Part shown: positions 54,199 to 62,208 of the stretch, one piece after another
Position numbering within the stretch: position 1 is the stretch's first letter
Layout: the number at the start of each line of letters is the position of its first letter
NCBI GenBank assembly: GCA_944385905.1
Contig: CALWZA010000004.1
Location: 1-62,353 of the forward strand
Length of the DNA stretch: 62,353 bases
Reading direction: 5' to 3'
Source of the DNA: an uncultured Clostridia bacterium
GTDB lineage: Bacteria > Bacillota > Clostridia > Oscillospirales > Ruminococcaceae
Program-made: the position numbers and the translations under genes
Notes under the pieces: generated by a model
Database searches by the model: none
What the model was told of the DNA's origin: nothing
Seen by the model: only the letters and a program-made list of their open reading frames with translations

Positions 54199-55299
54199 TT
54201 GTCAAAATCAGAGCTTGGTTGCAAAACGGGAGTAATAAGCGGAGTTCAGGCGGTTTTTTTATTGTTTATAACAAGGGCGTTTTATACATTGATATTTATT
54301 CCGTCTGACAGTTTCAGCGGAAAAGCGGCGGCGGCAGGTATGTTAATATCGGCTTTTGCGGAGCTTATTTGTGTAATACCTCCTTGGATATTGGCGAAAA
54401 AAAGAGGCGAAAACGCATATGAGAGCATAAGCAGACGGTTTCCGAAGGCAGGCAAAGCGATAGGCTTTGCGTACTCTTTATTTTTTATATTGTTAAGCTC
54501 CTGGGGAATAACAACATATTCTGAGTATATAGTTTCTACGACAGGTGAGGCGCCGTCGCTGATTGTGTATGTAATACCGGTGGCAGTTATCTGCGCGTAT
54601 ATGGCAGGCTTGGGAATTGACACACTCGGACGGGTTGCGGGAATAGTATTTGTAATATTTATAGTCTTCTTGCCGCTAATGTGGATAATTTGTATGCCTG
54701 ACAGTGCGAGCTTTGGATATGCGGAGCACACCGGCAATTATTGGAGAAATGTTTTCAATTATGCCGTAACTGATTTTTCGTTAAGCGGATGGACTTGCAT
54801 ATACGCGGTTTTAACACCTAATATCAGAGGTAAAAAGCCGGTTGCGTTTTCAGCAATAGGAATAAAGGCAGTGTTTTCTTGCTTTATATTTATATTCTGT
54901 TCAATATTGCTCGGTCTTGCGGCGTCAGTGCAGAGGTATCCTTTTTATGCAGTAGGAGGGTATCTTCACTTTGGAAAGACCGGCAATCTAGACCCTTTTT
55001 CTGTTTTTGCGTTCAGCCTCACCGCACTCTTTTCAATAGCCGTTTCAATTTACGCTTCGGCAAAATGCATAGGCTATTGTTCGGGCGCGTTTAAGTCTCC
55101 GGCAGTTCTGACTGCGGTGCTGTCAGCGGCAGTTTCGGTATTAATGATTCTTGCAGAAATAAATCCCGGTGCGGAGACAGTCGCTGCTGTTGGAATTGCG
55201 GCGACATTGATATTTACAGTAGCTTTGCCTCTGGCGGCATTGGCTGTCAAGCCGGCAGGGAACCGAATGAGCGGAAAGGATAATGTAAAATGTCATTAA
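54199..55299 (+). CDS. Spore germination permease, GerB (GerAB/GerKB) family
   Basis: Amino-acid-permease-like subunit that binds the germinant. 366 residues with about ten membrane helices over the whole length. Start choice: TTG 54199 is 8 bases behind GAAAGGA (54184-54190). The ATG at 54190 overlaps that site and would add three residues. The stop overlaps the gerC start by ten bases. Confidence 0.9.
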   Translation: MSKSELGCKTGVISGVQAVFLLFITRAFYTLIFIPSDSFSGKAAAAGMLISAFAELICVIPPWILAKKRGENAYESISRRFPKAGKAIGFAYSLFFILLSSWGITTYSEYIVSTTGEAPSLIVYVIPVAVICAYMAGLGIDTLGRVAGIVFVIFIVFLPLMWIICMPDSASFGYAEHTGNYWRNVFNYAVTDFSLSGWTCIYAVLTPNIRGKKPVAFSAIGIKAVFSCFIFIFCSILLGLAASVQRYPFYAVGGYLHFGKTGNLDPFSVFAFSLTALFSIAVSIYASAKCIGYCSGAFKSPAVLTAVLSAAVSVLMILAEINPGAETVAAVGIAATLIFTVALPLAALAVKPAGNRMSGKDNVKCH

Positions 55300-56450
55300 A
55301 AGAGCTTAAAAAAGCTGCGGCGGTTTTGTTTATAACGTTGGCTGTATTATCAGCGGGAGGATGTTCCCAAAGCGGAAGGCAGGCACTTACAGGAAGGGTG
55401 CCTATTCAGGACCGTCTTATAGTAACAGCCGTCGGGATTGACAAGCAGGAAGGCGGAGAAGGATATCATCTGACATATCAAATATTTCAGGGTAGTGCGT
55501 CGTCCGGGGAAGCAGAAGTAAAGGTAGGAAATTCAAACGCAACAGTTTTGAATACAACAGGAAGAACGATGTATGAAGCGTACTCAGAGCTTGAAAGGAA
55601 AACAGGAAGACATGTATATCAGGGAATGTGCAATGTGATAGTCATCAGTTCTGAGGTTGCACAGGAAGATATAAAAAAGATAGTATCATATTACGCTACA
55701 GATTGGATGATTGGACTGTCGGCAAAGGTAGTTTGCTCTGAAGGCAAAGCCGCAGATATAATAAATGTAAAACAGAAGAATGGGATTGTGCCGGCTGATA
55801 CGATGCTTGACGTAATAAACGCGGCGGAAGAATGCGGTATGAGTTCGCCGTGTTCACTGGTACATGTATACCCGGCGGTAGAGAATATACCTATATTATT
55901 GCCTATGGTATCCTTATTGGATGTAAACAATGAGTCGCAGAGCGATGAAGGGGAGGAGTCGGAAAAAAGCGGTTCGGATGAAGAAGAAAACAAGGCTTTT
56001 TCAATAGATAGGTCAGTATTAATAAGCAGCGGAAAAATGGATGGAGTTTTTGGATCGGAGGAAACTCAGGGCGCAAATCTTCTGACAGACGGAATAAAAA
56101 AACTCACGGCGACATATCAAAACAAAGAAGATATATATACTGAGGATATAAGTGTGCAAGTAGATTCAAAAAAGATTATATTTAATGATAATGAACCTTG
56201 TTTAAGAATAAGTCTTTCAGTAAAAACGGTTGTGCCTGAAAGAAACAATTCAATTAAGTCAATGCCCGCAACAGAGTCTGAGGAAATCAGAAAGCTTATT
56301 GAGGAAAGATGTGAAAGAGCGTGGAGAGTGTTTGCGCTTGAAAAGAACGCAGATGTATTTGAGCTTGAAGGCATGATACAGAAATATTCACCTGAGTATA
56401 AAGGAAAGATTTCAGAAATCAAATTAGATATCTTGGTCAGTGAGAGATAA
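55290..56450 (+). CDS. Ger(x)C-family germination lipoprotein
   Basis: 386 residues. Lipoprotein signal with lipobox SAGGC (Cys at about 26), then RVPIQDRLIVTAVGIDKQEGGEGYHLTYQIF, the GerC N-terminal domain, and a C-terminal domain after an acidic linker (SDEGEESEKSGSDEEENK, about 215-232). C subunits anchor the receptor outside the inner spore membrane. The acidic linker is unusually charged. Confidence 0.92.
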   Translation: MSLKELKKAAAVLFITLAVLSAGGCSQSGRQALTGRVPIQDRLIVTAVGIDKQEGGEGYHLTYQIFQGSASSGEAEVKVGNSNATVLNTTGRTMYEAYSELERKTGRHVYQGMCNVIVISSEVAQEDIKKIVSYYATDWMIGLSAKVVCSEGKAADIINVKQKNGIVPADTMLDVINAAEECGMSSPCSLVHVYPAVENIPILLPMVSLLDVNNESQSDEGEESEKSGSDEEENKAFSIDRSVLISSGKMDGVFGSEETQGANLLTDGIKKLTATYQNKEDIYTEDISVQVDSKKIIFNDNEPCLRISLSVKTVVPERNNSIKSMPATESEEIRKLIEERCERAWRVFALEKNADVFELEGMIQKYSPEYKGKISEIKLDILVSER

Positions 56451-56473
56451 ACGCAGCTTTTTTATAAAAAGTC

Positions 56474-56502
56474 TTGAAAAACAGAAGCATATGTGGTATT
56501 AT
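56474..56502 (+). promoter_or_regulatory. Promoter of the asp23-fakA unit
   Basis: TTGAAA (56474-56479), 17 bases, TATTAT (56497-56502). The leader is ~85 bases. Confidence 0.7.
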
Positions 56503-56548
56503 TCTTATAAGTACTGCCGCTATTGAACCGTTATAAATAAAACTTATT

Positions 56549-56593
56549 GGAAAGGAGCAATTCCCGAATTTAATTTGGGAACCGACAGAAAAT
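56549..56593 (+). promoter_or_regulatory. Hairpin between ribosome site and start codon of the Asp23-like gene
   Basis: GGAAAGGAG (ending ~56556) is followed by TTCCCGAATT (56561-56570) pairing with AATTTGGGAA (56572-56581), then 12 bases and the ATG. Unfolded spacing is 37 bases, folded about 16, the same as for the Clp gene at 32606. Confidence 0.5.
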
Positions 56594-56950
56594 ATGATAA
56601 AAATTGAAAATCACATCGGAGCTATTGAATTATCAAATGAATATCTCACCTCTTTGATAGGCCATACAGCCACAGGTTGTTTCGGAGTAGTGCAAATGAA
56701 CCCGTTTGGGCCTAAGCAGGGGGTAAGGTCGCTTCTGAACAAAGAACCTATGCTTGACAACGGTGTAATAATACGATACTCCAGGGGAAGAGATTCAATA
56801 GTAATAGACTTGCATATAACGGTATCATACGGTATAAATGTATCGGCAATTGTAGACAGCATAATAAACAAGGTACGGTATACAGTTGAAACCGAAACGG
56901 GAATCAACGTAAAAAAAGTCAATGTATTTATTGACAATATGAAAGCATAA
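56594..56950 (+). CDS. Asp23/Gls24-family protein (YloU-like)
   Basis: 118 residues: GAIELSNEYLTSLIGHTATGCFGVVQM at the N-terminus and VSYGINVSAIVDSIINKVRYTVETETGINVKKVNVFI at the end (split motif) are typical. Family members are envelope-stress or scaffold proteins. This copy, before a FakA-like gene, is the YloU type. No membrane segment. Confidence 0.9.
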   Translation: MIKIENHIGAIELSNEYLTSLIGHTATGCFGVVQMNPFGPKQGVRSLLNKEPMLDNGVIIRYSRGRDSIVIDLHITVSYGINVSAIVDSIINKVRYTVETETGINVKKVNVFIDNMKA

Positions 56951-56969
56951 CAACAAGGAGGGAATTTCC

Positions 56970-58631
56970 ATGATAGATGGGAAGCTGTTGCGCAACGCAT
57001 TTATAAGCGCAGCAAACTGCATCTCTAACAATAAAAGAAAGGTTGACGAGCTAAACGTTTTTCCCGTTCCTGACGGAGATACAGGCACAAACATGTCAAT
57101 GACAATGGGTAACGCACTGAAAGAACTTGAGCTTTTAGACGATACAGTCGGAGTATCTCAGGTTGCGTCTGTTACGGCATCTGCGCTGCTTAGGGGAGCA
57201 AGAGGAAATTCGGGAGTAATTCTTTCACTTTTGTTTAGGGGATTCGCAAAGGGATTTGCTAATGAAAAAGAAATAAACACTCAGAATTTGGCTAAGGCTC
57301 TTGAGCTTGGAGTCGACGGAGCATATAAAGCGGTTATGAAGCCGACAGAGGGAACAATACTGACTGTTGCAAGGCGCGGTGCGGAAAAGGCGCGTGAGCT
57401 TTGCGATACAACTGACGATGTCGCGGAAATGTTTGAGGCTGTATGCGCTGAAGCTGAAGAAACCCTTGCGCAGACTCCCGAAATGCTTCCCACTCTTAAA
57501 AAAGCGGGAGTTGTTGACGCGGGAGGAAAAGGTCTGTGCCTGATTTTCAGAGCGATGCTAAATGTGTTTAAAGGCGGACAGATTGAAACATCAGCTGATT
57601 CGCAGACCGCCAAAGCCGCTGTTACTATTGAAACCTTTGCGTCAACAGTCGGTCAGTTTGACGACGAGATAACTTTCACATACTGCACCGAGTATATTGT
57701 TAAAAAGCAGGAGGGGTGCGAGGACTGCCTGAAGCTCAGGGCTTATCTTGAGACAATCGGAGACTGCGTTGTCGTCGTTGAGGATGATGAGATTATCAAA
57801 GTTCACGTTCATACAAATAATCCGGGACTTGCGATTGAAAAAGGTCTTGAATTCGGCTCGATAAATCTTCCTAAAATCGAAAATATGAAGATGCAGCATG
57901 AGGCAAAGCAGAGAGAAGCAAAGGTTACAAAATCAAGCTCGAATCAGGAGTATGTTTCGGTAAAGCCCGAAAAGCAGTATGGTTTTGTTGCTGTTGCGGT
58001 CGGCGAAGGAATCGAGGAAATGTTTAGGGATATCGGAGCGGACTGCATAGTTAAAGGCGGACAGACGATGAATCCTTCAACCGAGGATATTCTCGCCGCA
58101 ATACAGTCCTGTCCGGCTGAAACCGTGTTTGTGCTTCCGAACAATAAAAATATAATTATGGCTGCCGAACAGGCAGTAAAGCTTGCAGACAGAAAGGTGT
58201 GCGTTCTTCAGACAAGAACAATTCCTCAGGGAATATCAGCTCTTCTTTCGTTTGACCCTGAGGCGGATTTCAATACAAACCGCACAGATATGACTAAGGC
58301 TTTTGAAAGAGTTTCGACCGGTCAGATTACTTTTGCCGCGAGAGACAGCGAGTTTGACGGACATTCTATTAACAGCGGGGAAATTCTCGCGCTTGAAAAC
58401 GGAAAGCTTGCTTTTGTTGAAAAGGACATTAACAAGGCGGCAGTTAAGCTTGTCAAAAAGCTTTTAAAGAGCGACAGCTCATTCGTAACAGTCATTTACG
58501 GCGAAGACATTTCTGACGGTGAAGCGGAAAAACTCAGGGAGCAGCTTGAGGAGAAGTACGGCTCAAAGGTTGAAATAAATATGGTGACGGGCGGTCAGCC
58601 GGTTTACTACTACATCATAAGCGTTGAGTAA
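56970..58631 (+). CDS. FakA-like DAK2-domain fatty-acid kinase (YloV)
   Basis: 553 residues. DAK2 domain (1-200): ELNVFPVPDGDTGTNMSMTM holds the metal/ATP aspartates, and RGARGNSGVILS follows. A middle domain and a C-terminal DegV-like/DAK1_2 region (from ~325) complete the FakA layout. FakA phosphorylates exogenous fatty acids held by a FakB protein. No fakB is nearby. ATG 56970 is behind AAGGAGGG. Confidence 0.92.
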   Translation: MIDGKLLRNAFISAANCISNNKRKVDELNVFPVPDGDTGTNMSMTMGNALKELELLDDTVGVSQVASVTASALLRGARGNSGVILSLLFRGFAKGFANEKEINTQNLAKALELGVDGAYKAVMKPTEGTILTVARRGAEKARELCDTTDDVAEMFEAVCAEAEETLAQTPEMLPTLKKAGVVDAGGKGLCLIFRAMLNVFKGGQIETSADSQTAKAAVTIETFASTVGQFDDEITFTYCTEYIVKKQEGCEDCLKLRAYLETIGDCVVVVEDDEIIKVHVHTNNPGLAIEKGLEFGSINLPKIENMKMQHEAKQREAKVTKSSSNQEYVSVKPEKQYGFVAVAVGEGIEEMFRDIGADCIVKGGQTMNPSTEDILAAIQSCPAETVFVLPNNKNIIMAAEQAVKLADRKVCVLQTRTIPQGISALLSFDPEADFNTNRTDMTKAFERVSTGQITFAARDSEFDGHSINSGEILALENGKLAFVEKDINKAAVKLVKKLLKSDSSFVTVIYGEDISDGEAEKLREQLEEKYGSKVEINMVTGGQPVYYYIISVE

Positions 58632-58650
58632 TTACAAATTTTTTTAAAGG

Positions 58651-58674
58651 GAGGAGCCGAAAGGCTCCTTTTTT
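58651..58674 (+). terminator. Terminator after the fakA-like gene
   Basis: GGAGCC (58653-58658), GAAA tetraloop, GGCTCC (58663-58668), then TTTTTT. Confidence 0.92.
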
Positions 58675-58792
58675 GTATATCTGAAAAGCAAACGGATATA
58701 ATATTTTCGGAAGAATTTTAAACATTTCGGAGGCATTGGATTGCAAAAAGCCAAAGCCGTCGGAACATTTCCGGAAAGGAACGGTAATTACA

Positions 58793-59248
58793 ATGAATTT
58801 AACTCAAAAAGAAATGTCGCTTATTAAGGACATGAAATCTCAGGAACAGCTTTGCGTAGACAAGTACAACAAATACGCTTCAGAAGCCTGCGACCCTCAG
58901 CTTAAAAATCTTCTGGGACTTATCGCACAGGCAGAACAAAATCACGTAAATACACTCAGCCAGATGGAAAAGGGAACTGTTCCGAATATGCAGGCGGGAA
59001 CATGTCCGACACTTCCCACTGCTTTCTCCGCGTCAACATGCCCTGCGGACGGAAAAAACAACGATAAATATATCTGCTCCGACCTTCTTTCAACTGAAAA
59101 GCACGTTTCGGCAGTTTATAACACAAGTATTTTTGAGTTTGCCGATGTGGGAGCAAGAAACGCTTTGAACCATATCCAAAAGGAAGAACAGGAACACGGT
59201 GAAAAGCTTTTTGCTTATATGAACGCAAACGGTATGTATAACGTATAA
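58793..59248 (+). CDS. CotF-like spore coat / ferritin-like helical protein
   Basis: 151 residues: two helical blocks with ferritin-like spacing of Glu and His (IKDMKSQEQLCVDKYNKYA, AQAEQNHVNTL; then STEKHVSAVYNTSIFEFA, QKEEQEHGEKLF), joined by a Pro/Thr/Cys loop. This resembles the CotF domain of clostridial coat proteins. ATG 58793 lies behind GGAAAGGAACGG. The ORF opens earlier at 58736 but without a ribosome site. Confidence 0.78.
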   Translation: MNLTQKEMSLIKDMKSQEQLCVDKYNKYASEACDPQLKNLLGLIAQAEQNHVNTLSQMEKGTVPNMQAGTCPTLPTAFSASTCPADGKNNDKYICSDLLSTEKHVSAVYNTSIFEFADVGARNALNHIQKEEQEHGEKLFAYMNANGMYNV

Positions 59249-59264
59249 AAAAATACAAGTGAAC

Positions 59265-59295
59265 CCCCCTTAATGCGCAGTTTGCTTTAAGGGGG
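59265..59295 (+). terminator. Terminator after the CotF-like gene
   Basis: CCCCCTTAA (59265-59273) pairs with TTAAGGGGG (59287-59295). The tail is only weakly T-rich. Confidence 0.65.
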
Positions 59296-59373
59296 ATATT
59301 TATAAATACGCCATGTATTAAGCATGCTTAAACTGTGTATAATTATTATAAATACCACGGCAGGAGGGCTTTT

Positions 59374-59463
59374 ATGTTGCAGTTTTGTGTGGGAATGTTT
59401 GCGGGCACGCTGTTCGGTGTTATGATAATGAGTTTGATGACAGTATGTAAAAAAGACAAGTAA
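59374..59463 (+). CDS. 29-residue DUF3789-type membrane peptide
   Basis: MLQFCVGMFAGTLFG continues through a single hydrophobic helix and ends CKKDK. CAGGAGGG lies 5 bases before the ATG. Length, sequence pattern and basic tail match DUF3789 small proteins often seen near mobile or phage genes in Firmicutes. Function unknown. A TATAAT at 59338-59343 may be its -10. Confidence 0.75.
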   Translation: MLQFCVGMFAGTLFGVMIMSLMTVCKKDK

Positions 59464-59730
59464 AATGGTTGCTGTTTACTGAGCTTTTGAAATACATGAA
59501 TAACATATTATAACTATATGCCGTTTCAAATAATATCATAATGCATGAAATAAAAAAACAAAAGATTATGTTAATTATTTAATATTAATGTTTACTTTTA
59601 TTATCAAATGTGTTAGTATAATTTTGTAATATAAAAGCACATAAATATGAAAGCATGATTGAACGACGGCATGTATAAATTTTTACTTTAAGTGTTTTTT
59701 GTATGAGTATAAATAGATTGGAATGATAAA
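59464..59730. other. AT-rich upstream region of the polysaccharide module
   Basis: About 270 AT-rich bases. The best -10 is TATAAT at 59617-59622; a TTTACT at 59591 is 20 bases away, too far for a normal -35. No riboswitch or terminator is recognised. Control by an activator is possible. Confidence 0.45.
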
Positions 59731-60453
59731 ATGGAACAGCAGGAAAACACCATTGATTTGTCTACTTTTGTAAAAGTACTGTTGGTTAATTTAAAGTGGA
59801 TTATATTAGTAACGGCGATTACAACCGCGGCTGCTGTGTGCTACGCAAGTTTTTTTATAACAGAAATGTATTCGGCAAGCGCGAAGCTCTATGTAGAAAA
59901 TAAGCAGTCGTCAAGTGAAGCGTTGAATATAAATGACATTAACGCGGCTCAAAAATTAGCTAATACCTGCGCGATACTTTTTAAAAGCGAACATGTAATG
60001 CAGAAAGCAATAGATGATTTGCAGATTTCATACAGTGTAGGCCAATTGCAGGATATGGTATCGGTATCTGCGATTAACAACACTGAAATTATGCAGATTA
60101 CCGCTACAACCGCAAATCCAATTCTTTCCGCTGATTTGGTTAATCACTTGCTTTCAGTTTGTTCTGATGAGTTTGAAAGAGTGATTGAATCGGGTACAAT
60201 GAAGATTGTAGATTATGCATCGGTTAATACATCCCCTGTTTCGCCAAGTATACCAAAATACGGCGTGCTCGGATTTTTATTTGGTTTTATTGTTTCATAC
60301 GGTATTTTTGTACTGATTGAAATGCTTGATGTTAAGGTAAAGCCTGAAGATGATTTGTTTATGATGTATAATGTACCGGTATTTGCTGAAATTCTTAATT
60401 TTGATTTTGATATTGAAATAAAGGAAAAAAACAGCGGAGGTAAAGGAAAATGA
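59731..60453 (+). CDS. Wzz/CpsC-family polysaccharide chain-length regulator
   Basis: Membrane activator of the tyrosine kinase encoded next. 240 residues: IDLSTFVKVLLVNLKWIILV at the N-terminus with the first helix (~18-42), an extracellular part, second helix at about 172-196 after PVSPSIPKYGVLGF, and a cytoplasmic tail that should contact the kinase. Overlaps the next gene by four bases. Confidence 0.92.
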   Translation: MEQQENTIDLSTFVKVLLVNLKWIILVTAITTAAAVCYASFFITEMYSASAKLYVENKQSSSEALNINDINAAQKLANTCAILFKSEHVMQKAIDDLQISYSVGQLQDMVSVSAINNTEIMQITATTANPILSADLVNHLLSVCSDEFERVIESGTMKIVDYASVNTSPVSPSIPKYGVLGFLFGFIVSYGIFVLIEMLDVKVKPEDDLFMMYNVPVFAEILNFDFDIEIKEKNSGGKGK

Positions 60454-61217
60454 GCAAAAGCCAAAAAAATCTTTCCGCCACAAGCAAAAGAATGTATATG
60501 CTCAGCAATGACACCCCGTTTGTTATCACCGAAGCATATAAAACAGCGGTAACAAATTTAATTTTTTCGCTTGCGACCTCGCAGAAAAAAATTGTTGCTT
60601 TTACAAGCTGCGCTCCGAGCGACGGAAAAAGCACGACTTGTGCGAATATGGCGATCACAATGTCGGAAATGGGTTCAAAAGTTCTTATAATTGACGCCGA
60701 TATGCGAAAGCCTTTCGCGCATAGATTTTTCAGCATAAAAAATGTAAACGGACTGTCGTCTGTATTAGGCGGATTTTGCAATGTTGGTGAGGCTATAAAT
60801 GAAAATATCAAGAATAATCTTGATATAATGTCTGCCGGCCCAATTCCTCCGAACAGCACGGAATTGCTTGCTTCCGATAATATGAAAAAGCTTCTTGAAG
60901 TTTTAAATGAGCATTACGACTATATATTTATTGACACACCTCCGGTAAATGTGGTGAGCGACGCACTGCTTTTAAAAACAGAAATAGCGGGTTTTGTATT
61001 TGTAGTTAAGGAAAGAGTAACAACTCACCCCGCTATTAAAGAGGCTTTCAGGAGAATAGAAATCGCTGACGGTAAAATTCTCGGGCTTGTAAAGACAAAC
61101 AGTATCGGAGAGGGCGGAACAGGTTATCATAAGTACAAATACAGCAGGTATTACAGATACGGTAAATCATATACGTACGGGTATGGAACCTCACCAAAAA
61201 TTGATGACGATGATTAA
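60450..61217 (+). CDS. CpsD/CapB-family bacterial tyrosine kinase
   Basis: BY-kinase controlling capsule/exopolysaccharide assembly. 255 residues: Walker A CAPSDGKSTTC near 54-64, Walker A' LIIDADMRKP, Walker B YIFIDTPP. The C-terminal tail (61122-61187) holds nine tyrosines in 22 residues, the autophosphorylation cluster. Paired with the Wzz activator upstream and the PHP phosphatase downstream. Confidence 0.95.
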   Translation: MSKSQKNLSATSKRMYMLSNDTPFVITEAYKTAVTNLIFSLATSQKKIVAFTSCAPSDGKSTTCANMAITMSEMGSKVLIIDADMRKPFAHRFFSIKNVNGLSSVLGGFCNVGEAINENIKNNLDIMSAGPIPPNSTELLASDNMKKLLEVLNEHYDYIFIDTPPVNVVSDALLLKTEIAGFVFVVKERVTTHPAIKEAFRRIEIADGKILGLVKTNSIGEGGTGYHKYKYSRYYRYGKSYTYGYGTSPKIDDDD

Positions 61218-61236
61218 AAAATGACGGAGGGATTAT

Positions 61237-61974
61237 ATGAGAGTAGATTTTCATTCTCACATACTTCCCGGCATGGACGACGGAGCAAAGAACAGTGAGA
61301 TGTCTTTGGCAATGCTTGAGAAGGAAAAAGAAGACGGGGTCGATACGGTTGTCCTGACTCCTCATTATTATATGCACAACGAATCTGTTAAAACCTTTTT
61401 AAAGCGAAGGGAACATTGTCTCAAAAGGCTTAGGGAAGCTGCGGAAAAATCAGGAGCTGACATACCGAAGCTTGTAACTGCTGCCGAGGTATCTTTTACT
61501 CCTTCGCTGATAAATGCCGACGTGTCAAAGCTTTGCATCCTTGATACAGACTATCTTCTCCTTGAACTGCCGTTTAAGCCGTTTTCGACATCCCTCGTAA
61601 ACAGCGTTGCGAATTTTGTAAATGCCGTTCAGGTAAAGGTTATATTAGCTCATATTGAAAGATACTATCCTGTCGCGGGAATGGCCGGAATTCAAAATAT
61701 GCTTTCACTTGACGTTTTGGCGCAGGTCAACTGCGGAGCTATGCGTTCCGCAATAGGTAAAAGCGCGGCGATTAAGCTTATTGAGAGAGGACAGGCTCAG
61801 GTTATAGGCTCTGACTGTCATAATACTGTCATAAGAAAGCCGAATATGTCTTTTGGGACTAAACAAATAGAAAAAAAGCTTGGAAAAAAAGCGCTTGAAA
61901 GAATTGATTCCGCTTCCGAAATGATATTGTCAAATGCGGATATTGACGAAATTTTCAGCAAACAATTATGGTAA
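61237..61974 (+). CDS. CpsB/CapC-family PHP tyrosine phosphatase
   Basis: Manganese-dependent phosphatase that resets the BY-kinase. 245 residues: VDFHSHILPGMDDGAKN (His6, His8), TPHYYMHN, AAEVSF, LAHIERY and GSDCHN are the metal ligands of the PHP fold. AATTGAC-type separate promoter not seen. Last gene before the apparent mobile-element edge. Confidence 0.94.
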   Translation: MRVDFHSHILPGMDDGAKNSEMSLAMLEKEKEDGVDTVVLTPHYYMHNESVKTFLKRREHCLKRLREAAEKSGADIPKLVTAAEVSFTPSLINADVSKLCILDTDYLLLELPFKPFSTSLVNSVANFVNAVQVKVILAHIERYYPVAGMAGIQNMLSLDVLAQVNCGAMRSAIGKSAAIKLIERGQAQVIGSDCHNTVIRKPNMSFGTKQIEKKLGKKALERIDSASEMILSNADIDEIFSKQLW

Positions 61975-62103
61975 TATAAAATATAAGCAGTAAAAAAACA
62001 GCCGCCCCATTAAGCGCGGTGAGATAAGAAAACAAGCAAAAACCCTTATATCATCGTGTTTTAAGGACAGCGGGCAAACAGGTTACAAGTGAATAACCAA
62101 GCA
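61975..62103. other. Junction between chromosome and a probable mobile element
   Basis: After the phosphatase stop, AAAAAAACAGCCGC (61991-62004) looks like the left arm of a two-way terminator, but only GCGG of the right arm follows (62018-62021) and the expected T tract is missing. Downstream the sequence changes character. I infer an insertion point near 62020. Confidence 0.35.
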
Positions 62104-62135
62104 AAAGGGACGTTATCGAAAGATAGCGTCCCTTT
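62104..62135 (+). promoter_or_regulatory. 14-pair hairpin with GAAA loop
   Basis: AAAGGGACGTTATC (62104-62117) pairs with GATAGCGTCCCTTT (62122-62135, one G-T). No T tract follows directly. It precedes the terminator at 62145. Confidence 0.7.
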
Positions 62136-62144
62136 CTGCATACT

Positions 62145-62179
62145 ACGCCGCAGCTTCAAAGAAGTTGTGGCGTTTTTTT
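62145..62179 (+). terminator. Leader terminator upstream of the partial gene
   Basis: ACGCCGCAGCTTC (62145-62157), loop AAA, GAAGTTGTGGCGT (62161-62173, two G-T), then TTTTTT. It lies only 12 bases before the next ribosome site, so it may act conditionally. Confidence 0.8.
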
Positions 62180-62208
62180 ATGCCCGCAGGAAAGGAGGTG
62201 CAGCCGGA

